The position numbers were made by a program, and so were the translations under genes. A DNA stretch of 64,000 nucleotides, from assembly GCA_028023455.1 (NCBI GenBank), contig JAQFVV010006255.1, forward strand, positions 3,346,001 through 3,410,000, in the 5' to 3' direction. Source of the DNA: Epiperipatus broadwayi. Its lineage: Eukaryota; Onychophora; Udeonychophora; Euonychophora; Peripatidae. Shown here piece by piece: positions 53,389 to 64,000 of the stretch. Each line of letters begins with the position of its first letter. Within the stretch, counting starts at the first letter, position 1. Under the pieces are notes generated by a model. The model was not told the origin of the DNA. It searched no databases and saw only the letters and a program-made list of their open reading frames with translations.

Positions 53389-53400
53389 GTAAGTTCTTTC

Positions 53401-54182
53401 TATTTGACTAATATAAAAATCCAAGAACTTAATGCCTTAAAACATTTATTCTAAAAATTTTCGCATTGACAAATCTTTTAGATGCAGATGTTTAAATTAA
53501 TAAGCTATTACTGCCTCTTTATTAGATTTATTTGATATTTTTAATAAAAAATTGATTTAAATATAGAATAGTATATGCTGTTTTATAATGAATTCAATAT
53601 TTTTCAGCATTTTTTTGTTTTGTTATTACTTCAATTTTATTAATGAAAAGTCTTAATGCTTAACAAATATTTTTATTTATGATTATTATTTTTTAAATTT
53701 AAGTATTCGATATTTTATTTTTATTTTTTGTGTGTTCAAGATTGGATTGGTGAGTTAAAAGACGTTAACTAGTTGTTTATTTCTCTTCAATATTATGATT
53801 CCCCGCTCCCCCCTCCAATTTTTTAAAAATAAGGATAATAAACGTAAATTCACTCAAACGCGCGCACACAAATCCACGCGTATATATCTGCTGCAAAGCA
53901 GGTTTGTTAAATCTCACAAAAGCCTACCATAAAAGAATATTGATTTTAAATATATATAATCGGAATCTTATTTATTGCTGTTTTTAAAAAATAAATTTTC
54001 ATAATATTTGACTTTGCATAAAATCACCGCTAAAAATGGCCTTTTTAAACGGTAATTATTATTTTTATTTCACATGCGTTTTACGTATTAGCAATTTATA
54101 TATATTTAAAATATTATTGGTGAAATGATTACAATTTATTCGCATCTCATAAATATAAGAAAATATTCTTTTTTTCATTGGT
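53401..54182. other. non-coding stretch
   Basis: AT-rich with a few CG steps near 53.86 kb (cgcgcgcacaca). No gene seen. Confidence 0.4.
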
Positions 54183-54510
54183 GGAGCAAGATTCTATTAG
54201 CTCTATTCAAAACAGAAATTGTTCAAATTAAAAGGAAATGGCCGCTTATAAGCTCAATAAGGAAAGGCAAACAATCACAATGTGTGAAAAGCGGTTTATT
54301 ATAATTTTATTTAAATAAAGGTTTCAATGTAAAGCAAGTTGCTGATGCTTGTAGCATAATTGAATAAAAAGATTTGAAAGAGAGGCGGAATGCGAGTCAA
54401 GCTTCTCTGCTAAATGCCTCCTGCCTCTAACGGAAATGATAGAGGAAATACTTTCACCGGCCATTGAGTTCGCATTAGACAGCTAAACATTTAAACGGGA
54501 GACTGGGAAA
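54183..54510. promoter_or_regulatory. possible conserved non-coding element
   Basis: This stretch is clearly less AT-rich and higher in complexity than its flanks, without open frames, inverted ends or relatives in the window. It contains phrases such as ggccgcttataagctc, gagaggcggaatgcgagtca and caccggccattgagttcgca. Such islands beside developmental transcription factor genes are often enhancers. It is about 27.6 kb from the T-box exon. This is inference from composition only. Confidence 0.3.
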
Positions 54511-56921
54511 ATTATTATTTTCTATTATTGCAATTAATGTAACATTTTTGTGTATTTTCTTTTACTTGTTAAAATTAAATTATTCAAGTTGATTTACTCG
54601 CTATAAATAAAATTTTAATTTATAATATTTGTTACTAACTAAATTAATTTGTTTTATCTTATTTTAATCAAAAAACATTCCATTTACATCGCACATACCT
54701 GATAATATATCTTCATCATCGCTGTCAATTACAGTTACACTATTGAATAATATAAATTATTTTCTTCAATATCTATATTTCAAGTAATATTTTTTAAGAT
54801 TTTAATTTTTGATGTTTATCTTCTCTGGAAATTTGTTTCAGTTTTTACTATCTAAAAAATAAAAAAATCCATTGTTTACCACAAATCTTTCCATTACTTT
54901 TTTATTCTTTTTATTCTCATCATCCATTAGTTGGGGGGGGGGGGTTGTATATAAACTGATCTTAAATATGTGAATTCCAATGGATCAAATAAAAATGAAT
55001 CATTAAAGTTTTCAAATAAATATACAAAAACCAGGTTCTACGCGTTAACAGATTTATGCTATTGGATAATATCAAAATAATACCGATAAAAACTTGTAAT
55101 TTATTATTTACAAGCATAATAAATTAATGTACCATATTCATTGTTTGTCATTTGAGCATATTATGTTTAATTTTGAATATTTTAAAGTTATAAAACTTTT
55201 AAATAGTTCATTTCGATATCAAATTTTCTAATTATCAAATTAACGCAAGCATAAAATAATTCTTTGTTGGGCTGTAAGTCGATTTTTTTTAAATGAAAGA
55301 TTTTAGTTTAATTATTATTTTTTATTATTTTATTGTTTTATTTATTATCTATTCATCAATTTGACCAATTCATTTTAACTAATGACATAAATCACAAACG
55401 ATGAGCAGACCAAATATTTTTAAAGTGGACCACATTATTCTACATATTTCCAGTATTTATAATCATTAAAAATTTGGTTAGTATGAATGTTTTCAAACGC
55501 AGTGCAAGAGATATTCATAGAAATAACGGGTCTAACTGCTATATTCTAAAAAAAATTAATCACTTCATTTATTGAATTTAGAACCATGAGTGATTATAGT
55601 TTTTGAGTTTTTTTTATATGATTGTTTATAGAATTAAGAAATTTTCTTAATTTCATTTGCCACCTTCTACTTAGCATTGAGGTTATTAGAAGTTACTAAA
55701 TGAAAAACGTTTTAATATAGCACACTCATAAAATAAAGTTTTTAAAAGCCTAACTTTAGTTAAATCAAAGCTTTTAAATATTACCTTAATTTTATCATGT
55801 TTATTTTAAAAGTTCAAAAAGACTTTACATCTTTGATTTTCTTTCATCAAATAACTATGAAATAGTTTTCAATAATTTTCTTAAAAACAAACAACAACAA
55901 CAACAACAAACATTCCAAGTCATTACTATATATATATTTTTCACAATATGAGCTTTTTAAAAAGGTATCATTTATTATGATAATAGATTATTTAAAGTTT
56001 AATTTTAAATCCTATTTTTTTTGTCTATTAAAATTCGATCTTTTGTATTTTTTCAAATTATAAAATTTTGTAAAAATTTTGTTTAAGGATTTCAGCTTTC
56101 TTTTTCTAATAGAGTATAATGGGTTTTTTTTTTTTTAGAGACTAGTATAAAATTCTGAGTAGCAACTGAATTGGGTTGAAAAACTCTTGAATTAAGAAGC
56201 AGAATTTTAAACATAACTACATTAAATCCTCATCAACATCATCATTTTCAAAGATTATCAGTTCATCTCAGAATTTTCCAATATGTTCCACAAATTCCTA
56301 TCTCAAGACTTTAATAATAATTCAATAAATTTTGCCACTTCATCCTTTCATTCCTAAATTAAATATCTTTTAATGATGGTTTCATCTCAACTATACTTAA
56401 GTTCACTAATTTTTACAATTATTTCAATATTACCAATATAAGCACAAATCTATTTTTTTTCTTTTTCTATTTTCAACTTGGTAGTCTTTTTATACTTCTT
56501 TGTAAATATTTTAAGTCTATTTTATTTTAAAATTCATATTTATATTTCACAGCCCTTAAAGCAAATTAAGCAAGAAGCATGCATTAAAAGCATTTCCGTT
56601 TTAAATATGAAAACGTGATTGCTTTAAATACAATATTTCTTCTATTATATGAGCTTTAAGCTATTTTAATTCTATCAAGGCCTTTCCTTTTTATTTCCTT
56701 TAATTGTTACCAGCTGATTCAAATAAACATAATTATCCATTTCTTTTTATTTTGACTCATTAACAATGTCTTCAGGAAAATTAAAATTATTAGGTATTAT
56801 TTTAGTTTTATAAAAATTTATTTGCATATTGAATAAGCATAGTTAAAAATTCTTGTTTATAAATTAATAGCTGCTATTGTAAATATCACATTTTCAGAAA
56901 ATCTAAGATAATTATGTAGGG
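54511..56921. other. AT-rich non-coding stretch
   Basis: A G run at about 54.93 kb and (AAC)n near 55.89 kb. No gene supported. Confidence 0.4.
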
Positions 56922-57106
56922 AAAACAGGCAAAACTCACTATACATATTGCCACACACAGCAAGCTAAAGTAATCAATGGATGCCAGAAGGCTTGTGCAT
57001 AAAATCCCCATCTAGTGCCTACTCATCCAATATCCCCAGACTAGTTTCTGGCTTGTGGACTTCATCAGTGTGTGTGGCAATATGTATAGTGAGTTTTGCC
57101 TGTTTT
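56922..57106. repeat. element with perfect 38-base inverted ends and hammerhead-like core
   Basis: The left end 56922-56959 (aaaacaggcaaaactcacta and on) and right end 57069-57106 are perfect reverse complements. The 109-base interior matches 57628-57724 closely (taatcaatggatgc through cttcatcag). The interior carries a hammerhead-like motif on the minus strand. The long perfect ends are absent from the second copy, so they may have been acquired here. Confidence 0.8.
57031..57076 (-). ncRNA. hammerhead-like motif, second family, copy 1
   Basis: Minus strand: CACA, CUGAUGA (complement of 57062-57068), a 13-base stem II section (AGUCC ACAA GCCA), GAAAC, UAGUC, UGGGG. GAAA, the self-complementary ACUAGU and a GUC cleavage triplet follow in the canonical order. 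Stem II has at most three pairs with one mismatch in this copy, and stem I is weak. It may be inactive, but the core is intact. Confidence 0.5.
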
Positions 57107-57540
57107 AACAACAGCTATACACAAGCATAAGAAGTGGTGGTCATGTGATGATTATGTAGGGACCTGACATATCTTAATCTGAACTTTTAAAAATTTAATC
57201 AGTGGCTGAAAGTAATTTTAGAGAACTTGAATGTCTTTGATCTATAAATGTTTCTATTTTGATTTTTTTTTTAATAACAATTGAAGTGGTATTTTAAAAT
57301 CAAATTTATAAATATAAAAACAATTAAATAGGAAATGTGTAATCAACCAAAGTAGCCATCCAACAGTGATTAGTATATGAGTATCTATATATTCTTAACT
57401 AGAGGGTTATTCCAAATTGTTGAGTGAATTTTAATGCTTACTAAATGTAAAAATAAAAGTAGAATTGCAATAGGATGTTTGTTGTGTTTATTGTTAATGA
57501 GGTAGGTATCATATTCTTCTGGCTGCTGAGCCCGTGACCT
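57107..57540. other. AT-rich non-coding stretch
   Basis: No gene or repeat recognised. Confidence 0.4.
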
Positions 57541-57780
57541 TTTTTATTTGATATATTACACAAATTTGTTTCCACACAGAGGCAAAATTCTCCATACAAT
57601 AGCACCACTCAATGAAAACCAGAGTAATCAATGGATGCAGGGGGTTAGTATATAAAATCCCTATCTAGTGCCTATTCGTCCAATATTCCCACACTAGTTT
57701 CTAGCTTGTGGCCTTCATCAGTGAAGAGCCTTGGATCTGAGAGCACTACACCTAGATCTTAGGATCTAATGCAACCCTCC
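57541..57780. repeat. second copy of the 57 kb repeat
   Basis: Shares the interior of the element at 56922-57106: gtaatcaatggatgc, ctatctagtgcctattcgtc, ttcatcagtg. It continues on the right into gaagagccttggatctgaga, which copy 1 lacks. The true ends of this family are therefore unknown. Confidence 0.7.
57686..57728 (-). ncRNA. hammerhead-like motif, second family, copy 2
   Basis: Minus strand: UCUUCA, CUGAUGA, AGGC CACAA GCUA, GAAAC, UAGUG, UGGGAA. Here GGC and GCU pair (one G-U) as a short stem II, and UUCA pairs with UGGG (two G-U). The cleavage triplet is GUG instead of GUC, which is normally not cut. Confidence 0.45.
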
Positions 57781-58458
57781 AGCTGCCACCTTTTACCTTA
57801 TTAGCTAACTATAAAGCTTTGAGTCCAAAATGAAAACAATGTTTTTAATTCAAGGGATGTTTAGTGATTTAATACAGATTTGTTTCATAAGATATATATA
57901 TATTATTAGCAAGCACTTATTTATAGCAATTATTTTTCAATAAATACTAAATAATTAAATATTTATTAGATTAGAAATTATTACCTTTGTTTTACTCTTT
58001 ATAAGTTTTAATCTAAATAAAATTTAATTATTTTTTTCATATAAGTGGATAATAATTTCCATGTTTTAACTTTTCATTTCTTTCTACTTACATGCCATGA
58101 TCTTATAAATTCTAAAAGTTACAACTAATAACCAGACTTACATTTCAATCAATCGGGGACCTTTCATTAGGCTTACTTGAATATAAATTATATAAAATAT
58201 AAATTATATAAAGTAAGAAATTTCATAACTTATAGACACTGAGCTTTTGGATCCTAATGATGAGATCAATTGAAAATTGCTTAAATATAACACTAAAATA
58301 AACTGAAGTGATTTTGTGTAACCTTACTTTCTTCTTTGAAGATCCATATTGATAATTAATGAAGAATTATGTGCCATGCTTTATTTAATGCAATTATTTT
58401 AAACCATAGTGAACCCACACAATCACTATTGCACTTTGGTACTTAAGTATTATATTTG
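57781..58458. other. AT-rich non-coding stretch
   Basis: Nothing recognised. Confidence 0.4.
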
Positions 58459-58575
58459 ATGCCCGCGTTTGTGATGGCATTCTGCCGTACCTTTCTCCAT
58501 AAAGGGAGGGTATTTGCGACGGCATTAGTTGTGACAACTATGGCATTTTACCATTACAAACACGGACAGCAGGTC
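58459..58575. repeat. small CG-containing inverted repeat
   Basis: gcccgcgtttgtgatggcat at the left pairs with ttaccattacaaacacggac at the right, with differences mainly at CG steps. The inside repeats tttgcgacggcatt. It looks like a small foldback element. Confidence 0.6.
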
Positions 58576-60521
58576 TAATATGATAAATACTTTTTTTTTT
58601 ACTCCTTTTATTTATTTATTTTTTTGCATATTTTTTACTTTTTATATTTAAAATGTTTTACTTTCTGATACTTTGATATCTATCTCACAGTGAATTTGTT
58701 TATTATAACTCGTGATGTGCATGGTTTAATATTGATGATGAATGCACAATATACATTATTCCCCAATTTTAATATGCAATGATAAAAAGGTCTTATGTTC
58801 ATCAACAGTTTTCGTCTATTATATTTAAAAAATGTCATGCGTGTTTTGGTTCAGAGTAGAGTGATAGATTTTGTAGCTCATGGCTCGTGAATCGCAGTCT
58901 AATTCCGTCATTTCGGGTACTTGAACTTCTTTTATTCGAAGCAATATACCATTCAGATTTGTTTATTTTAATTTAGAAGTTTATAATATCTTTCTAATTT
59001 GCCTTATTAATTTTTAATAATATATATATTGTTTTAAATTTCAAAATAAATAAATAGTTGTCATACCGAAAAAAATGCAATTTTTTTATTTGGTTTTTAT
59101 TTAATGTAGATTTATAGTCAGCATAAACATTATTTTTAAAAGAAATATCGTACAGTTTTATTAATTCTAATTAAATTCCTCAATTATTTTTTATATGTTA
59201 AATAATTTCTCAATTATAGTATAAGAAGAAAAAAAAGAGCATATTTAAAGCTCATAATATTGGTTGAATTTACTAGGAGAATGTTAGGTGAACGGTAAAT
59301 AGCGCAATGAAGGGTAAAGACTTTTCTGACATCCTCACGGGGGGAGGGGGGATGTAGGCATGTGTATCGTAGTATATATATTTGGAAAGCAAGTGGCTAA
59401 TACAAATTAGTCGGAATGGGGGGACCGTGGATGGGCAGTGTTTTATACTTTAAATAAAAGCTCTTAATATATTTTTACTTTTTAAATTTTAATGAGTAAA
59501 AGTGCATGTTGTTTTTGAAAAACTGAAGTCAGCGCCCTCAAGCGTTTGAAAAATTTATAACTTCGTTTTACGTGTGTTTAAAAAATATTCATTAAAAAAA
59601 CTAATATAAACTTTTAAAATAATTTTTTCGTTTTTGAAAGTTTTTTTTATAAAATTATCATTTAATTTCAGCTTTCAAACTACAACGCTAATGTTTCATT
59701 ATCTTTACACATTATTGCTATCAAAATATCTAAATTATTTACTCTAGTTTAATATGCAATAGAGTAGCTTCTTTGTTAACACGAAAATTACCCCCCCCCC
59801 CCCCGTCTTATTAATAGTAAATGTAAGTTTATTCTTTGAAATTATGTTTACATTCCGCAAAGTTGTTGCAGATTTTTTTTTTTGAGAATAAAATATTATT
59901 AAAAAATGTAGATATAAACACATTTTTGAATATACACGGTTCATCATTTTTCTCAATTTTTACAAATATTTTTAAACTCTCTACTACATCAAGATATAAA
60001 ACTGCTGTTTCACAATTTATCTTCAGATGTTTAAAAGGTATACTGCTAAAATTATTTACCTCTCCTAGAATTAAAGTAACGTTTTATGATTAATATCATT
60101 AGGTAACTATATTAGTATCCTAATGTATTGGTAAATCTTTGCAATATTTATAATATCATACCACAAGATGAGAAAGAACTTGGACCTTTCATTTATACAT
60201 ATAAAATCTGTACTTTTCATTATTTATCTCCACTTTTTATGAAGATTTATTCTATATGATGCATGACCTTTTCCCTTTAAATCTTAGTGTTTAAAGGATA
60301 TCTTTATGACTTTTTACAATGAACATTAGAATGTGGTATTATATCAAAGAAAATAAAGGGTTTTTTTTTTCTTTTTTATATTTTATGATTAATGCTTAAC
60401 AGATACAAGAAGAAACTTATATTTTAAAACCAAAAATTATAAGTTCTGGATTTTATTTGGCAGTAAATTTAGTATTAAATTTAGAAGGGAATCTTGCATG
60501 GTATAAAAAAATAAAAAAGTT
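58576..60521. other. non-coding stretch with homopolymer runs
   Basis: A C run of about 14 at 59791-59804 and a G-rich patch near 59.34 kb. Small open frames around 59.75-60.09 kb span the homopolymers and have no family likeness. Confidence 0.4.
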
Positions 60522-60608
60522 GTCAAGCATTGGTGGTCGAGAAGTCAGAGACAGCTGCTTTACAAGCAGTTGTCCTGGCTGATGCTATGACACATGAGAA
60601 AAAAAAAA
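60522..60608 (+). repeat. tRNA-derived SINE, B box lost
   Basis: tcaagcattggtggtcgaga, then gctgctttacaagcag (TAC at the anticodon positions), then a shortened middle without the B box, then gctatgacacatgag and an A tract. aaaaagtt flanks both sides as a likely target duplication. Confidence 0.8.
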
Positions 60609-62941
60609 GTTCCAAAATTCTAATTTTAAAAGCAATTTTTGCAAATTGCATTTTTGCTTTGATATTGATCCCATTTCAAAATTCATTTTTTAATGTTTAA
60701 CTTAAGCATAAAAAGTTATGAGGAATACTATGGTACAATCAATATTATCAGCTGAATTAGAGCACTGAATTGAAATATTGATTTGAGTTGGATGCATAAA
60801 TCATTCAAAATACTACTGTTATTTATATTGAAAATGCAGTTTGTGATACCTCACAAATTTGAATTATTAAGAACTAAAATCCCTAAAATATTTTTATAGG
60901 CAATTAAATAATAATCACGATCTATTCAGTGTTACTCCTGACTTATGTCCTATCTCAGTTTTAATGACTTCTTTTTATATATCTTTGTTCAGTTAATGAT
61001 AATATACTTAGTTTTTTTTTTTATATTTGTTGTTATTCAAAATTTCTAAACAATCCTATTACTTTCTGGAAATTAACTTAAACTTTTGAAAAAAAAAACA
61101 AAACAACAAACTTATCCAAATATTTACAAACTGCAAGTATCCAAATATTTACAAACTGCAAGTAATGAAAATCAATATGGCTAACAGTCCTCTAATTTGT
61201 AGTTTTTATTTTACGTCTCAGTTGTTTACTTTTTAAAATTTTTAAACAATTTTTAAACTACTGTAATTAAGAATGTCCATTGATATGAATAAAAAAGCCT
61301 TTATAGTAACATATTTAATCATAAATTTTTCACCCTAAGTATTTTGCTTGTTATCTTTGATATTTGATATTTTCTCTGTATCTCCTATTTATTAGAAAAC
61401 TTTGATTTTCATAAATATAAAATTAACTTACTGTAATCTGTCTTTCAGCATTGCTGTTTGTTACAGTATTCTTGTGTTTGCTTCAATTTGATTATATTAT
61501 AATGAAAGCTAAAATAATAATAATAATAATAATAATATATACATAAAAAGCATTTTCCATTAATAGATCATAAGGTAAAAGTTTCATAATTATAAAGTTC
61601 AAAATTTCTATAAGTAAATAAATAATAATCTAATGGCTTATTGCCCAAGTATTTGTAAGACGTTTAAGTTCTCAAATTGAGAGAGAGAGAGAGAGAGAGT
61701 TTAACCATGAATTCCAGTCTGCCACTCTACTATTGTGCCAAACCACATTTTAAAAAAAATCAAGTTATGGGAGCTCATAAGAAGTTTCAGTGCCGGAAGT
61801 AATATTGGACCCATGATACAAATGCAATGGGTTTCAGAGTCCATCATTTTATACTTAAACCATAAGACAATAGCTTTAGATTATATATAAACCGCTAAAA
61901 TCCACAATACTTGTAGTCAAGAAACCTGAGGACTAATGTTTTTCCTTTTACTGTTTCTTTAATTTATTTAGGTGAAATGGAGGTGGTGATATAGAATCCT
62001 CTGCCCTACAGTGGATTATATAATTTTTTTTTGGTTTTATCCATATATATATCTGTGTGGGAGCGTGTTTAAAATATGATCTTATACATGATTTTAAAAG
62101 CAAAGTTAAAAATCACACAGTCATTATTTATTATAAATAGAAACAATTATATCACTATTGTAATTTAAAAAGATGCCAAAGATTTTAATATAAAAACAGA
62201 GTTGAAGTATTTCTTATACAATCAAGACATGATTCCCCCACCTCCGTGTTGCCCGTGAACTTAGAGCCTCTTTTTACGTGCTTGAATTTCAACGTCGAGA
62301 AAAATGGAAATTATTTGATATAGCTTGAATAATATATCTAAATTAAACCATTTTTTTTTCGATTTTTGTAATTTAATATTATAATTTTATTGTAGTATTA
62401 ATTGGAGGTAGGGGAGTAGAGACACAGATATAGCTAGCAGATTTTAAGATATCGAATTTATTCCCGGAGGTTTAAAATTTAACTTCTTCCCTCTAATTTC
62501 TAAATTAAAATCTATATTTTATTTTTAATAATATATATAAACCATTTAATCTATCATTAATTACTAAAAAGCTGTATTATTTAGAGAATAATTAGCTTTA
62601 TATACTCATAAGCTTTAATAAAATTAACAGAAAATGAAAATTATGAGGCAGGGAAAGCTGGGGAATAATTACGTGTAAGTAAATAGTAATAAACATTTAC
62701 GATAAGTAAGAGTGATTTGTTATCTGATAAAAAAAAAACTAGTGCTACAAAAAGTTAACATGTCTATATAATTTATGGATCTATGGGTTGCATTTATTAC
62801 CTGGAAATGTATAGTAGATAAGATACTGAAAGCCGTTTAACTTTTTTCTTTTACTAACGTTTTTTTTTGTTCAGAAGTATAATGTAAAGGCTGTAAAGAT
62901 TTATTATTTATAAAAAATACAACATTATTTATAATTATGTG
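60609..62941. other. AT-rich non-coding stretch with simple repeats
   Basis: Includes a 25-base tandem duplication at 61115-61163 (atccaaatatttacaaactg twice), (AAT)n at 61513-61540 and (GA)n at 61678-61699. No gene supported. Confidence 0.5.
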
Positions 62942-63102
62942 TTGGACTATTTCTACCATTTAGTTAAACTGTTAAATGTTTTTAGAAAAATTCAAACATT
63001 TTATTTATACATTTATAAATATATTTAACTGTTAATATAATCGCTGAATGTATGTAAACGTATTCCATGCTAATCTCAACTAGGTGATGGAAATAGTCTA
63101 AT
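62942..63102. repeat. short foldback related to the 20.5 kb element
   Basis: ttggactatttctaccattt at the left and ggtgatggaaatagtctaat at the right are inverted. The left half matches 50172-50225 and the arms of 20479-20950. Confidence 0.7.
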
Positions 63103-63200
63103 ATGTATATATAACTAAGTAACCATGTCCACAAATCTTTAGGCAACCAGTATAACTTTATTGTTTTAATTTACAGAAATTAGACAAAATGTGATATCTT

Positions 63201-63297
63201 TTTTTTTCCCCATGTGTCATAGCATCAGCCGGGAAGCTAACCCGGGCCAACTGCTTGTAAAGCAGCTGTCGCTGACCTCTCAACCACCAATGCTTGA
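63201..63297 (-). repeat. tRNA-derived SINE with 16-base target duplication
   Basis: Minus-strand copy with tcaagcattggtggttgaga, a TTTACAA anticodon-like loop, gggttagcttcccggc in place of the B box, gctatgacacatg and an A tract. caaaatgtgatatctt (left) and caaaacgcgatatctt (right) flank it. They differ only at two CG-to-TG sites. An open frame crossing it is chance. Confidence 0.88.
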
Positions 63298-63734
63298 CAA
63301 AACGCGATATCTTTATTATGAAGTGGAGTCAACATTTATCTTTTTTAGCCTTTATTCATATGTTTTAAGAAAGTGAGATCAAATGGAAGCTTTAACTATA
63401 TTTTAAAAATGATAATATATATTGATACAGGTATATAATAAGCCTGTATTTCAGTTATTAGATAATACATATAGAAAGATAATGATATTAATGACATAAT
63501 ATATTGTTGTTAATTTAAAAAAAATTAAATCTTTAAATAGGTTTAATGTTTATAACTGGGTTAGGAATGATATAATAATCTCTCAGTAATAAATAATTAA
63601 TAATAATCATTAATGTATTAATCTAAATAGGATGGTGTCAATGACATGAGTAAGAAAGTTTGATACTTGTAGATCAAATTGTAACAATTTTATAGGAATA
63701 AATACTGAACCAATAAAAAAGACATGTTTAAGAG

Positions 63735-63890
63735 ATTGTTACATGGGCCAAATGAAGAAGGTTTATTCGGCACAAAACACATCTTAAAGATTAGGCACAA
63801 AACACATTTTGAAGATTATTTACGTTTTTCGGATATCTGTATGCATGCATTTATTATTTGTATATGTAAATGAGGGTCAAGTAGGTTATT
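63735..63890 (+). repeat. diverged hammerhead-family copy 8
   Basis: CCAA, AAUGAAGA in the place of CUGAUGA, then gtttattcggcacaaaacac and a 25-base internal duplication (gcacaaaacacat twice), then gaagattatttacgtttttc. The order and spacing match the family, but the core is broken. Confidence 0.5.
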
Positions 63891-64000
63891 ATCTTTTAGA
63901 AAGAATGGATTCAATTTTCCTTTTTGTAAACACATTGTAATTGATCAGCTTAAAATGTTAATTGCAGATATCTCTAGCATTTGTTTGCCAGTATATTGCA
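63891..64000. other. end of window, non-coding
   Basis: Nothing recognised. Confidence 0.4.

Larger units (their letters stand above)
51400..53400 (+). mobile_element. decayed LINE: endonuclease, F-A-D-D box and C-terminal zinc-like motif
   Basis: Three separated pieces of one LINE on the plus strand, in the expected order. The endonuclease end lies at 51428-51800. SYFADDICAS at 52861-52890 matches the catalytic F/Y-A-D-D box of a reverse transcriptase, preceded in frame by VMQVVYEQLSLVL. At 53083-53388 a C-terminal piece carries a Cys-His cluster. The spacing is compressed relative to a full element and frames shift often, so large parts are lost. It is inactive. Confidence 0.7.

Noticed and set aside
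58850-58920. tRNA gene near ggttcagagtagagtgatag
   Set aside because: Only a vague A-box likeness; no B box and no pairable acceptor stem.

Overview
The window looks like nuclear DNA of an AT-rich invertebrate animal. Roughly three quarters of the bases are A or T by eye. There is one spliced T-box exon with GT/AG borders, and several decayed LINE, hAT and Penelope-like relics. tRNA-derived SINEs, long tetranucleotide and AT microsatellites and many foldback repeats fill much of the rest. A mollusc, perhaps a cephalopod, is my best guess from the SINE style, the LSIY-type microsatellite and the hAT family. That is inference only; other AT-rich bilaterians are not excluded. No bacterial operons, rRNA or CRISPR array are present.

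Layout. 1-9.7 kb is a graveyard of mobile elements: an unrecognised coding relic (+), a hAT transposase relic (-), another unrecognised relic (+) and a LINE with a reverse transcriptase core and poly-A tail (+). 10-14.4 kb holds a SINE, two copies of a dispersed family with a hammerhead ribozyme motif, and a long palindrome built from the 3' end of a Penelope-like element. 20.5-21.3 kb has two adjacent foldback elements. 22.3-23.6 kb is a 1.3 kb (TATC)n tract. 26.3 kb carries the only convincing cellular coding sequence, one internal exon of a Tbx20/midline-type T-box gene. 30.4-31.2, 41.5-41.9, 44.8-44.9, 49.3-49.7 and 63.7-63.9 kb hold further members of the hammerhead family. LINE fragments lie at 45.1-45.9 (-) and 51.4-53.4 kb (+). 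A large inverted repeat sits at 38.3-39.0 kb. Two copies of another repeat with hammerhead-like motifs lie at 56.9-57.7 kb. A stretch near 54.2-54.5 kb is unusually complex and may be conserved regulatory DNA.

Main result. A family of about 150-400 bp dispersed repeats (at least eight copies here) carries a recognisable type I hammerhead ribozyme: CUGAUGA, a short stem II, GAAA, a palindromic stem III, and a stem I formed by CCAA and UUGG arms. The best copy (49,532-49,575) has both catalytic strands intact. Some members end in tRNA B-box-like sequence and short inverted termini. A second family (57 kb), a related foldback (21 kb) and the Penelope-like palindrome (14 kb) carry further hammerhead-like cores. 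The window is therefore dense in candidate self-cleaving RNA elements set in the introns or flanks of a developmental regulator gene.
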